A stretch of DNA of 64,000 nucleotides, from NCBI RefSeq assembly GCF_030271535.1, contig NZ_JASCXJ010000002.1, positions 1 through 64,000 of the forward strand. The letters are read 5' to 3'. Below the pieces are notes generated by a model. It was not told the DNA's origin, made no database searches, and saw only the letters and a program-made list of their open reading frames with translations. Within the stretch, counting starts at the first letter, position 1. Each line of letters begins with the position of its first letter. This stretch comes from Nocardiopsis sp. ATB16-24. Lineage in GTDB: Bacteria > Actinomycetota > Actinomycetes > Streptosporangiales > Streptosporangiaceae. Below are positions 33,877 through 41,687 of this stretch, in pieces. Made by a program: the position numbers and the translations under genes.

Positions 33877-35701
33877 CGCGGTCGGTGACCCTTCCGAGAA
33901 GGAGGCAGGGAGGGGGCACCGGAAAGGTGTGGACGCCTCCGCCTACGCCCGCAGCGAGGTGACCCGCTCGCTGTGCGCCACGGTGTACCTGGACGACCGG
34001 TTCCGCCGCCGTGTCATCAGGGAGTTCGTGAAGCACCCGGAGCGGGCGGTGGCACCCTCCCTGGGCTTCGACGTGGTGCCGATCCTGCGCCACGGTCTGC
34101 GTGCGCGTCGTCTGGAGACGCAGGCCTCGTTGTGGATCCTGGGTGGGGTGGCGGCACTGCTCCTCCTCGCCGTCCTCCTGCCGATGCTCGCCGACCTCCT
34201 GGATTCGGAGAACCTGAGCCGGATCACCGAGGCGTTCGGCAAAGGCATGAGACTGGGACTCCTCCTGCTCCTGGTCTTCGGTCCCCTCACCTGGCTCAGT
34301 CGGTTCCTGACCGGGCGAAGGCGCGCCTTCTATCTGCACGACATGGGAGAGAGGGAACAGCGGAAAAGCGTGCTCGCCATGGTGGGCTCCCTGCTCAGGG
34401 TGGTCGTGTGGGTGGGCGCGATCGTCCTTGCCCTGGCACTCCTCGCCACTCCGTTCCTCCCGCCCTTCACCGAGTGGTGGCAGTTGACCTCCTCCATTCC
34501 GTTCCTCCCGCCCTTCACCGAGTGGTGGCTGTTGATCTTTTTCACGTTCGGTGTGGTCGCCGTCTTCACCGTGCTCACCTGGGTGGTGGCCTGGCACCGC
34601 GGGTGGGTGGAGTACGCCCTGGTGGCCGAACTCGGCGAGCAGGGCTTCACCGGTGAGGGGCCGAAGGTCGCCACGAGGTACACCCCGCTCCTGGAGCGGA
34701 TCGCCCGCGAACAGCACGCGGGAGTGACCGTCTACGACCCCGCCACCCCCTTTCTCGGAGCGGGGAAGGCGCACAAGGCGTGGTCGTTCACCCTGGAACT
34801 GCGCGAGGCCGCCGGAGAACAGGCCGCGGTGAAGATCACCGGGCGGCGCATCACCGACATGGTGAAGCGGGAGTTGAAGACCCTGGCCGACTCGGGCACC
34901 AGACTGGATCGTCTCAACCGGATGGAGCTCAGCGAGTGCGTGTTCCTGCCCGGGCCGTTGCCCTTCGGATACGGACGGGACGCGCTGCCGACGGGCCACG
35001 ACGACGTCTCCCGCCAGGTCGGCGAGGCGGTCGAGGAGGGCGCCGAGCAGCGCCGCCACTTCCTCCGTGTTCGCATAGGCGGCTGGGAGGAGCAGGTGGT
35101 CACCACCGTCTTCGTCCGGGCCCATCCCCGAGGGAGGACGCTCCTGCTCGAAGTCGCCCCGCACGTACTGACACCGCTCCGTGAGAGGTTTCGCGTCGCG
35201 GAGGCGGTCGCCGAGACGAACCTCCTCGCCGCGTCGGGGCCGCAGAGGGTCTTCTCGGCGTTCACCGGCGCACCGACCGTGGCGGTGGTCGCCTGTGCGT
35301 CGCTGTTCCAGGCCCTCCTCTCCTGGCTGCGCACACGCGTTCACGGAGCGAGGGCGAGCCGTGTCGAAGCGCCGCTGTTCAGTCTCAGAGAACAGGTGGA
35401 GAGCCATGAACTCTCGCTGTTCCAGGAGATGGACGTGGCCCGGTACGTGAAGACCGTGCAGGAGCGGATGGCCAAGGGGGTCCGCGAGGCCCTGGCCGCC
35501 GCCGGCTACGAGACCGGCGAGTTCCAACAGCGGATCGTCAATATCAACAGCGGTGGTGTCTTCATCGGAGGCTCGATGTCCGGCGGGGCCATCGCCACGG
35601 GAGAGGGCGCGCGGGCCGGCCACGACGAGCGGTCCTCCGCGGGCGAGCACGACGGCGACGAGAACGAAGAGGTGGAACATGGTCGGCGACAACCGTGGTG
35701 A
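33860..35701 (+). CDS. Four-helix membrane protein with C-terminal glycine-rich motif
   Basis: A 613-residue protein. About 90 soluble N-terminal residues are followed by four membrane helices (about 90-112, 131-150, 171-197, 222-244), a large cytoplasmic domain of about 300 residues, and a C-terminal motif at 562-581: IN-SGGVFIGGSMSGGAIATG. The same motif occurs twice in the next protein. The tail after it is hydrophilic. Residues 199-223 contain an imperfect 16-residue tandem repeat (PFLPPFTEWW twice). No family recognised. The gene overlaps the cyclase gene (17 bases) and the next gene (23 bases), so all are co-translated. By analogy to Pycsar or amyloid-controlled effectors it could be a membrane effector or sensor; this is inference. 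Confidence 0.75.
   Translation: MSSPGSAVGDPSEKEAGRGHRKGVDASAYARSEVTRSLCATVYLDDRFRRRVIREFVKHPERAVAPSLGFDVVPILRHGLRARRLETQASLWILGGVAALLLLAVLLPMLADLLDSENLSRITEAFGKGMRLGLLLLLVFGPLTWLSRFLTGRRRAFYLHDMGEREQRKSVLAMVGSLLRVVVWVGAIVLALALLATPFLPPFTEWWQLTSSIPFLPPFTEWWLLIFFTFGVVAVFTVLTWVVAWHRGWVEYALVAELGEQGFTGEGPKVATRYTPLLERIAREQHAGVTVYDPATPFLGAGKAHKAWSFTLELREAAGEQAAVKITGRRITDMVKRELKTLADSGTRLDRLNRMELSECVFLPGPLPFGYGRDALPTGHDDVSRQVGEAVEEGAEQRRHFLRVRIGGWEEQVVTTVFVRAHPRGRTLLLEVAPHVLTPLRERFRVAEAVAETNLLAASGPQRVFSAFTGAPTVAVVACASLFQALLSWLRTRVHGARASRVEAPLFSLREQVESHELSLFQEMDVARYVKTVQERMAKGVREALAAAGYETGEFQQRIVNINSGGVFIGGSMSGGAIATGEGARAGHDERSSAGEHDGDENEEVEHGRRQPW
34451..34528 (+). repeat. In-frame tandem duplication within the membrane protein gene
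   Basis: Two identical 30-base copies (34451-34480 and 34499-34528) with a 48-base period, giving PFLPPFTEWW twice between membrane helices 3 and 4. A recent in-frame duplication that lengthens the loop by 16 residues. Confidence 0.85.
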
Positions 35702-35930
35702 CCGGGAGCAGGTCTGCGAGGAGAACGCGGGGGTCTACATGGCCGGTTCGATGGCCGGAGGCGCCCTGGCCACGGGGGAGGAGGCCGAGGCCGAGGACAG
35801 TAGCAGGAGGGAGGGCGGTCTCAGGGCCGCGGACCCGCCCACGCCGACGACCCGGGTGACCTCGGCCCCTCCCGGACAGGTGGTGATCGGGGGGAACTTC
35901 ACCGGAGGGGCCATGGCCACCGGGAAGCGC
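35543..35930 (+). other. Three copies of a shared glycine-rich, amyloid-signalling-like motif
   Basis: Copy 1 (35543-35617) ends the membrane protein: GGVFIGGSMSGGAIATG. Copy 2 (35724-35783) and copy 3 (35868-35930) are in the next protein: AGVYMAGSMAGGALATG and GQVVIGGNFTGGAMATG. The consensus is G-x-V-[FYV]-[IM]-[GA]-G-[SN]-[MF]-[STA]-G-G-A-[ILM]-A-T-G, followed by x-x-[AS]-x-A. Alternating hydrophobic and Gly/Asn/Ser residues shared by neighbouring gene products is the pattern of bacterial amyloid signalling motifs (RHIM-like). Confidence 0.65.
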
Positions 35931-36263
35931 AGCAGGGCGGTGGACAGGTCGGTCCGCGTCGACGACACCGCCGAGTACCGGGGGTTGTTGGAGGGATTGG
36001 CCCGCGTCCGCCGGGAGCTCGCCGAACGGGAGCGCACGTTCGAGGTCGATGCGGTCGACGGTGAGTTGGAGAAGGCCGAGAAGGAGATCGCCTCCACCGG
36101 CCGGATCGGACGTACGCTCCTGGAGCGTCTGGTGCGCATGTTCAGCGCCGGCGGAAGCATGGTCCTGAGGGGCGTCGAGGGGACGGAACCCCTGTGGGAG
36201 ATGTTGAGCGGTTTTCTGAAGGCCTCCTCAGGGGCGGCCGAAGAGCCTCGGCTCGACGGGTGA
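35679..36263 (+). CDS. Soluble helical protein with two N-terminal glycine-rich motifs
   Basis: A 194-residue protein with no membrane helix. Residues 17-33 and 66-82 are two copies of the motif that also ends the preceding membrane protein. The region 98-185 is predicted helical and charged (YRGLLEGLARVRRELAERE, then GELEKAEKEIAST and TLLERLVRMF). This layout, amyloid-like motif plus a helical domain, resembles adaptor or effector proteins in amyloid-templated signalling. The ATG at 35679 has GAGGTGG upstream and lies inside the previous gene. Its stop is followed at once by a GTG (36260) and an ATG (36281) of the next gene. No family recognised. Confidence 0.72.
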   Translation: MVGDNRGDREQVCEENAGVYMAGSMAGGALATGEEAEAEDSSRREGGLRAADPPTPTTRVTSAPPGQVVIGGNFTGGAMATGKRSRAVDRSVRVDDTAEYRGLLEGLARVRRELAERERTFEVDAVDGELEKAEKEIASTGRIGRTLLERLVRMFSAGGSMVLRGVEGTEPLWEMLSGFLKASSGAAEEPRLDG

Positions 36264-36280
36264 GCGAGGGGAACACGCAC

Positions 36281-36985
36281 ATGGTCGCTCCGGGCAAGGC
36301 CGAATGGGACGTCCAAGGGCAGCGCTGGAAACAACCCTCGACCGGCGGGCTCCTCACCGGTGAGGGGGGACCTCCTCCCCGGCACCCGTGGGGAAGGCTG
36401 CCCGGAGACAGGATTCTGCGCGCCACCGCCGCGACGGTCGCCGCCGTACTCCTGATCGGAGGTCCTGTGCTGACCGTCGCGGACCTGGTACAGGCCTTGA
36501 ACGAGAAGACGGAGGCGGATTCCACGGAGGAGACGGCACCCGAACGGTACGAGGATCCGGAGGGGTTCGCGCTGTACGTGCCCGAGGGCTGGGACCGTTC
36601 CACGGAGGGAACGGAGGCGGGGGTCGCCTATATATCCGACCGCGACGAGCGTTATCTGCTCCAGGTCATGTGGGACGAGAGCCCCCTCGCCCTCCCGAGG
36701 CAGATGCTGGAAGAGTGGGTGCGCGGCGGCGGCTCCCGGAAGGACGGGTACGAGGAGATCCGCCTGGAGGAGACGTCCGGCGGGGACGCCGAACTCGAGT
36801 ACGTCTACGATCACCCGGTCCATGGCCCGAGAAGGGGGATGGTCACCGCCTTCACTCTCGCCGGATCGACCTACATGGTGCTCTCCGTCGGGCCCGAGGA
36901 AGACCGTGACGCGATCGCCGAGGTCCACGAGGAGGCGGTGTCGTCCTTCTGCGACGCGGACGGTACGTGCCGGGAGGACGTGTAG
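36281..36985 (+). CDS. Single-helix membrane protein with exported C-terminal domain
   Basis: A 234-residue protein (241 if the GTG at 36260, which overlaps the previous stop, is used). About 45 cytoplasmic residues are followed by one membrane helix (ATAATVAAVLLIGGPVLTV) and an exported domain of about 160 residues with the pattern FALYVPEGWDRS, EEWVRGGGSRKDGYEEIRLE and HGPRRGMVTAFTLAGSTYMV. Such a domain is seen behind membrane helices in actinobacterial Ser/Thr kinases and small lipid-binding-like proteins. GAGGGG lies nine bases before the ATG. It is last in the cyclase operon; role unknown, possibly a surface sensor. Confidence 0.7.
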   Translation: MVAPGKAEWDVQGQRWKQPSTGGLLTGEGGPPPRHPWGRLPGDRILRATAATVAAVLLIGGPVLTVADLVQALNEKTEADSTEETAPERYEDPEGFALYVPEGWDRSTEGTEAGVAYISDRDERYLLQVMWDESPLALPRQMLEEWVRGGGSRKDGYEEIRLEETSGGDAELEYVYDHPVHGPRRGMVTAFTLAGSTYMVLSVGPEEDRDAIAEVHEEAVSSFCDADGTCREDV

Positions 36986-38104
36986 GACCTGCCAGGAGGG
37001 GAGGGTGTGCCCCGGTCGGTGGTCGTGGACGGTCGATGACCGCCTGACCGGGGCACCGCACCGCCCAGGTCGGCCCTGAGGGAGTTCGCCTGGAAGGACA
37101 GAACCCCGAAGCGAGATATGGGTGTCAAGAGGGCAACGAAGGACGGATGAAGTCTCTCTTCTCCTTTTCGGGAAGATTCTGGTCATAGCGCCCAGTCGTC
37201 AAGAATAATGTGAGATTCCGGCAAATGATCTCGGGAAATGACCGTGGATCGGCCTGAGTGACGCTGTGAGATCGGTGCCGCCCGAGGATCTGCGATGTCG
37301 CCTGGCTTCTTCTCCCATGTTCGGGCGCCCCGAAACCGGGCCGCTTCCCGGTAAGGCGGATGCGGCCACCCGGTCCCACCAGGAGTGGCGCGTCGCCGGG
37401 GCTCGGTATGGCCGCCACCCTCGTACGCGGTGGAGAAGAACGCTCGTTCTGGCCTTCCGAAAGAGGTGGAGAACACCTTCGCCGAAGTAAGAGAATTCAT
37501 GAATAATTCTTCCCGCACGTGCTGGTTCTATTCTTCTCCGGTGCTGTTCTTCTGAACAAATCAGATCCTCATGCCCGGTGATCGCGGTGCTCCCGCGTCA
37601 CCGTTCCAGGAGACCGATGTGAAGGTGGCCGATTCCGGCCACCTTCTTTTACTGAACGGTCAGCCGATGGCCGGATCCGGACACCGGCCGACCGTCTCGG
37701 ATCAAGGAGAAGGTGAAAGGGTGAACGGGCACTCGAACTCAGGAGCGCCCGGATCGCCCCCTGCGCGCGTGAACTCCGCCTCACCGTTCACGTGCCATCA
37801 CGCCTGTTCAGAAGCAGTGCAGAGAGTCGAGAGGCGGGGCCTTCGGGAGGAGGGCGCGACCCGAGGCGCGTGTCGACGACTTTCCACGGAAGGCCACGAG
37901 GAAATCACTGTTCGTGTTCGAAGTCGAAAGGTACGGACATCGACAAAGGAAGGGGAAGTGAGGATGACCTGTGGTGACAGCGCGTGTTCCTGGTCTCGGG
38001 AAGGTTTCAGGGGCCCCCTTGTCCTGTGTTTGAGGGTGTGAGTGGCGCGCGGCCGTTTCCCAGAGGTGGGAAAAGGGTTCGACGAACGGATCCCGTACAG
38101 GGGC
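36986..38104. other. Gene-free region upstream of the biosynthetic cluster
   Basis: About 1.1 kb without a convincing gene. Stretches 37130-37260 and 37480-37560 are less GC-rich than the rest. It contains one clear rho-independent terminator (37621-37650) with no coding gene in front of it for 630 bases, so a small RNA or leader transcript may end there. Short open frames exist, but their translations and codon use look random. Confidence 0.45.
37621..37650 (+). terminator. Rho-independent terminator without an upstream gene
   Basis: Perfect 10-bp stem GAAGGTGGCC / GGCCACCTTC with a 6-base loop, followed by TTTTA. The closest plus-strand gene upstream ends at 36985. Confidence 0.75.
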
Positions 38105-38150
38105 TTGATGAAGGAACACGGAGAGTCTAAGTTATTGCATGTACATCAAA
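38105..38150 (+). promoter_or_regulatory. Promoter and MarR operator 1 of the biosynthetic operon
   Basis: TTGATG (-35, 38105-38110), exactly 17 bases, then TAAGTT (-10, 38128-38133). Directly after the -10 box is TTGCATGTACATCAAA (38135-38150), 14 of 16 matches to the palindrome TTGCATGTACATGCAA that also marks two further promoters in this cluster. The operator sits on the predicted transcription start, a repressor position. Confidence 0.75.
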
Positions 38151-38254
38151 TGACTTGGTGCGGTTCCTCCTGCCCTGACGAGCGGAGAAGCCGCTCCACG
38201 TGACCACCGGGCACCGGTCCTGTGCCGAGGGAGCGACCAGAAGGAGGAGTGGCC

Positions 38255-39622
38255 ATGCATGTGGTCGGAGGCGGTTCCGGGGGGTGGTCCCTGCGCTCGG
38301 ACCGGATCCTCGAAGCGCGGGACGAAGAGCCGGCCGCTTCGACCGGCCCCGGGTTCGGCGTCTACCGGGCCCTCAAGAGTCCCCGTCTCATCGGTGAGTG
38401 CGTCTCCTTGCTCGACCGCGGCGGCGTTGCGGCGCTCGTTCCCGCGTCGGCGGCGGACGGGTACTTCGACCAGGTCGTGCGACAGGTGGCACACTTCGCC
38501 GAATCCCGGGACACGGCCGGCGACACGGCGGCAGGGGGAATCCTGGCCCTCCCCACCTCCGGGTCCACGGGATCACCGAAGCTCGTCGCGATTCCCGCCG
38601 AGGGGATCGTCCGGTTCATGGAGTGGGGAAAGAGGTATTTCGGCTTCGACGCCTCGACCGTGTCCTTGAGCCTGAGCCCATGGAACTTCGATGTCTCTCT
38701 TCTGGACACGTGGGCGGTGCTGGCGGCCGGAGGCACGGTCGTCGCCGCCGACGCGGCCCGGCTCCAGGACACGGACTACCTCAGGCGCTTGGTCTTCGAA
38801 CATCGTCCCACCTTCCTCCAGACGGTGCCGTCCACACTCGACGCGCTCGTCAAGGCGATCGCGGAGGATGACGTCCAGGAATCGGTCACGGGCCTGGTGC
38901 TCACCGGCGGTGTCGCCGCGCAGGTCACTCGCGGCGCCGCCGCGCGGCGGTTCCCCTCGGCCGTGTTCTACAACGTCTACGGCGCGACCGAGGTCAACGA
39001 CTGCTCGATCCAGGAGCTGTCGGCCCGGGAGTTCGCGGAGGCCGACACGTTGCCGCTGGGAGAGCCGATCACCGGCTGCGACATCGTGTTGGGTCTGCCG
39101 GAGGGCGGCCACGTCCCCGTCGACCACGCGGGGGACGCTGAGGGCGAGGTACTGGTGCGCACCCCCTGGATGGCGCTCGGATACCTCATGGACGGGGCCC
39201 TGCACCCCTTGCCGGCCGTCGAGGTCGAGGGGCACCGCACTCTCTATCCGATGAAGGATCGCGTTTCGTGCACGGCCGGGCGTTTGACCTACCTCGGGCG
39301 GAGAGACCGCACGGTCAAGATCCGGGGGCAGAGGATCGACCTGGACGAAATCGAGCAGGCCGCCCGCCGCACAGGACTGGCCGGAATGGCCTGTGCCTGG
39401 ATCGGGGAAGAGGGCTCCGACGCGGAACTGCACCTGGCCTACACCACCGCAGAACACGCCCCCCGGCCCGCTTCCGGTCTTCAGGTTCGGATGCAGTTGA
39501 GCAGACTGCTTCCATCCTTCGCGATGCCCAACCGTCTTCATCTTTTCGATCGTCCGTTTCCGTTGAACGGGAACGGAAAGCCAGACCTTCCTATGATCAA
39601 GAAGCAGACAGAAGGGAAGTAG
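38255..39622 (+). CDS. Stand-alone amino acid/acyl adenylating enzyme
   Basis: A 455-residue AMP-forming adenylation enzyme with the ATP-binding loop (LPTSGSTGSPK), the A4 region SPWNFDVSLLDTW with an Asp in the place that contacts the amino group of amino acid substrates, A5 (NVYGATEVND), A8 (RDRTVKIRGQRIDLDEIE) and the catalytic lysine near the end (PLNGNGKPD). That Asp suggests an amino acid substrate rather than a fatty or aryl acid. It lacks condensation and carrier domains; the next gene encodes the carrier. AGGAGG before the ATG at 38255 fixes the start. It is the first gene of the operon controlled by MarR operator 1. Confidence 0.88.
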   Translation: MHVVGGGSGGWSLRSDRILEARDEEPAASTGPGFGVYRALKSPRLIGECVSLLDRGGVAALVPASAADGYFDQVVRQVAHFAESRDTAGDTAAGGILALPTSGSTGSPKLVAIPAEGIVRFMEWGKRYFGFDASTVSLSLSPWNFDVSLLDTWAVLAAGGTVVAADAARLQDTDYLRRLVFEHRPTFLQTVPSTLDALVKAIAEDDVQESVTGLVLTGGVAAQVTRGAAARRFPSAVFYNVYGATEVNDCSIQELSAREFAEADTLPLGEPITGCDIVLGLPEGGHVPVDHAGDAEGEVLVRTPWMALGYLMDGALHPLPAVEVEGHRTLYPMKDRVSCTAGRLTYLGRRDRTVKIRGQRIDLDEIEQAARRTGLAGMACAWIGEEGSDAELHLAYTTAEHAPRPASGLQVRMQLSRLLPSFAMPNRLHLFDRPFPLNGNGKPDLPMIKKQTEGK

Positions 39623-39625
39623 CCG

Positions 39626-39883
39626 GTGTCCACTATAAATGAAGTCAAGGACTACATCACCGAGAAGTTCGCAAAGGACATCTCTTCCGAGGACCTGCCT
39701 TCCGATATCGATCTCAACGCCACCGGGATCCTTACCAGTGTCAGTACGGTGCAGCTTCTCGGATGGTGTGGTCGTACCTACCGAATCCCGATCAACTCTA
39801 TTCCCATTGACCCCGACGTTCTGAAGACGCCCGAAGGAATCGCAAAATTCATTGACTCACACCGTGTCGGTGCGGACAAGTAA
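39626..39883 (+). CDS. Acyl/peptidyl carrier protein
   Basis: An 85-residue carrier protein. The phosphopantetheine site is NATGILTSVSTVQLLGW, with Ser38 as the likely attachment residue; the usual GxDS is GILTS here, the Asp being Thr. It starts with GTG only 3 bases after the adenylation gene stop, so the two are co-translated: the adenylating enzyme should load this carrier. The acyl-CoA-dehydrogenase-like enzyme encoded next may act on the tethered substrate. Confidence 0.85.
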   Translation: MSTINEVKDYITEKFAKDISSEDLPSDIDLNATGILTSVSTVQLLGWCGRTYRIPINSIPIDPDVLKTPEGIAKFIDSHRVGADK

Positions 39884-39891
39884 GGAAAGCA

Positions 39892-41013
39892 ATGGACGAA
39901 GAGCAGTGGTCGATGTTCATGAAGGAACTTCGCGGGCCCGGGGAGGAAGAGGAACCGGAGTTACGGAAGGGTTTTTCCCTCGACCTGTGGGGTCGGCTCT
40001 CGGAGAGCGGCCTGTTCGCATCCCTTTCGGACATGGGGAGGGACGGAGGAGCCGGCCTCAAGACCGCGGTCAGGCGTGTGCGGGAGCTGGGAAGAACGAG
40101 CCCGGACCGAGGACTGACGTTCTCGGCGGTCACCCAGCTCGCCAGCACCGTCTACTGCCTACGCGGGTTCGCGAGCAAGGAACTTCAGGAGCGGTACCTT
40201 CCCGCGGCCGAGGCGGGGACCGCCATCGGCGGTCACGCGATCACCGAGGCCGCGGCCGGCTCGGACGTCATGAACATGGCGACCACGGCGACCCTGCGCG
40301 GCGACACCTACGTCCTCGACGGGACGAAGCGCTTCATCACCAACGCCCCTGTGGCCTCGACGCTGGTCGTCTACGCCAAGACCGTCGAGGACGGTGAGGA
40401 GAAGGGGCTCTCCGCCTTCCTGGTGGAGACGGCGTGGCCCGGTGTGGACACCTCCCGGGCGATGCCCACGGCGGGCCTTCGCAGCTCCCCGATCGGTGAG
40501 GTGCTCCTTGAGGAGGTGGAGGTGCCGACCTCCCACAGGATCGGGTACTCCGGTGCCGGTCTCCTCATCCTCGACCAGGTCATGAAACGGGAGATCCTTC
40601 TGGCCTTCGCCGGGAACATCGGAGAGATGGAACGGCTGGTGCAGCGGTCGGTCGACCATGTCAACGAACGAGAGCAGTTCGGTACGAGCATCGGAAGCAA
40701 CCAACTCGTCGCGAACAGGATCGTCGAGTCCCAGATCGCCATCGAACTCGGTGGGGCGCTCATCGAATCCATCGCGGACCGGATCGACGGTTTCGACGAG
40801 ATGACCATACCGATCGCAGCGGCAAAGATCTTCATAAGCGAGGCGAACGTCGCTTCCGTGCTCAACGCCATACAGGTCCATGGCGGTAACGGATATCTGG
40901 AGACCTCGCCTCTTCCGATTGACCTGATGGACGCTCTTCCGGGGGCGATCTACTCCGGTTCGAATGACCTTCTTCGAACGAAGATCGCTACGATGCTGGG
41001 GATCGTGAATTAA
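39892..41013 (+). CDS. Acyl-CoA dehydrogenase-like carrier-bound substrate oxidase
   Basis: A 373-residue flavoprotein of the acyl-CoA dehydrogenase family: GHAITEAAAGSDVMNMATTA, LDGTKRFITNAPVAS, and a C-terminal HGGNGYLE and YSGSNDLLRTKIA. The usual catalytic Glu near the C-terminus (IYEG) is Ser here, but Glu234 in MKREILLAFAG aligns with the alternative base of isovaleryl-CoA- and prolyl-carrier-type dehydrogenases. With an adjacent adenylation enzyme and carrier, the most likely reaction is oxidation of a carrier-bound amino acid, as in pyrrole-2-carboxyl formation from proline; the actual substrate is unknown. Confidence 0.85.
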   Translation: MDEEQWSMFMKELRGPGEEEEPELRKGFSLDLWGRLSESGLFASLSDMGRDGGAGLKTAVRRVRELGRTSPDRGLTFSAVTQLASTVYCLRGFASKELQERYLPAAEAGTAIGGHAITEAAAGSDVMNMATTATLRGDTYVLDGTKRFITNAPVASTLVVYAKTVEDGEEKGLSAFLVETAWPGVDTSRAMPTAGLRSSPIGEVLLEEVEVPTSHRIGYSGAGLLILDQVMKREILLAFAGNIGEMERLVQRSVDHVNEREQFGTSIGSNQLVANRIVESQIAIELGGALIESIADRIDGFDEMTIPIAAAKIFISEANVASVLNAIQVHGGNGYLETSPLPIDLMDALPGAIYSGSNDLLRTKIATMLGIVN

Positions 41014-41014
41014 T

Positions 41015-41674
41015 ATGGACAAAAATCGTCTGACGGATTCCACCGAAGTCTTCGACTATCGAGATCCCGCTGTCGAACGTTTCATTGAAAAAGCCGGGTG
41101 CTACACCGAGGCGAATGTCGCGAAGGCAGTGGAGAGGCTGCACGACGCAGTACGTGACTCCATCGACTACAACGTCTTCGACGTCCCACTGCACTCTGGT
41201 CTCAGCGCGTCCGAGGTCGTCACCGAGGCTTCGGGTTTCTGCCTGCACAAGAGCATCCTGTTCGTCGCCGCCTGCCGCGGCATCGGTGTGCCGGCCATGC
41301 TGTGCTCCGATGTGGTGACCAACCACGTCGCCGACGCGGCGATGATCGATCTCGTCGGGGGCGAGGAGTTCCTGCACTGGTACACGCAGATCTACCTCAA
41401 CGGCAGGTGGATCAAGGCGGCCCCGATCTTCAACGCCCTGCTGTGCACGCTCTACGGCATCGAGGTGCTGCGCTTCAACCCCAACGGCGGCTCCATCGAG
41501 CAGCGCAACAGCGAGAGCACGAAGATGGTCTACCAGGGGCGGGCGCGCAGCTACACCGATCCGAAGATGCCCGAGCTGCTCCGGGTCATCCAGGAGAAGC
41601 ACCCGAAGATGGTGACCGAGTGCGGACGTACGCCGACGTCGCACGCCCTGACCGCCGCGATGACCGCACGATAG
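41015..41674 (+). CDS. Transglutaminase-like cysteine protein
   Basis: A 219-residue protein of the bacterial transglutaminase-like fold. The nucleophile is Cys in EASGFCLHKSILF and the histidine is in EEFLHWYTQIYLNGRWIKAAP; the usual Asp of the triad is replaced (KAAP). Related proteins can act as proteases or as amide-forming enzymes on carrier-bound acids, as in andrimid assembly. It starts one base after the dehydrogenase stop, so it belongs to the same operon and may release or couple the carrier-bound product. Confidence 0.72.
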   Translation: MDKNRLTDSTEVFDYRDPAVERFIEKAGCYTEANVAKAVERLHDAVRDSIDYNVFDVPLHSGLSASEVVTEASGFCLHKSILFVAACRGIGVPAMLCSDVVTNHVADAAMIDLVGGEEFLHWYTQIYLNGRWIKAAPIFNALLCTLYGIEVLRFNPNGGSIEQRNSESTKMVYQGRARSYTDPKMPELLRVIQEKHPKMVTECGRTPTSHALTAAMTAR

Positions 41675-41687
41675 GAAGGAGCCGAAG

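Noticed and set aside
33860..35701. Direct assignment of the membrane protein as a Pycsar PycTM effector
   Set aside because: It has no visible cyclic-nucleotide-binding domain, which PycTM carries; only the general analogy of cyclase plus membrane protein is kept.
37183..37518. Minus-strand frame of 111 codons before the biosynthetic cluster
   Set aside because: No ribosome binding site, codon use does not match real genes, and no recognisable motif, so I could not support it as a precursor peptide or regulator.
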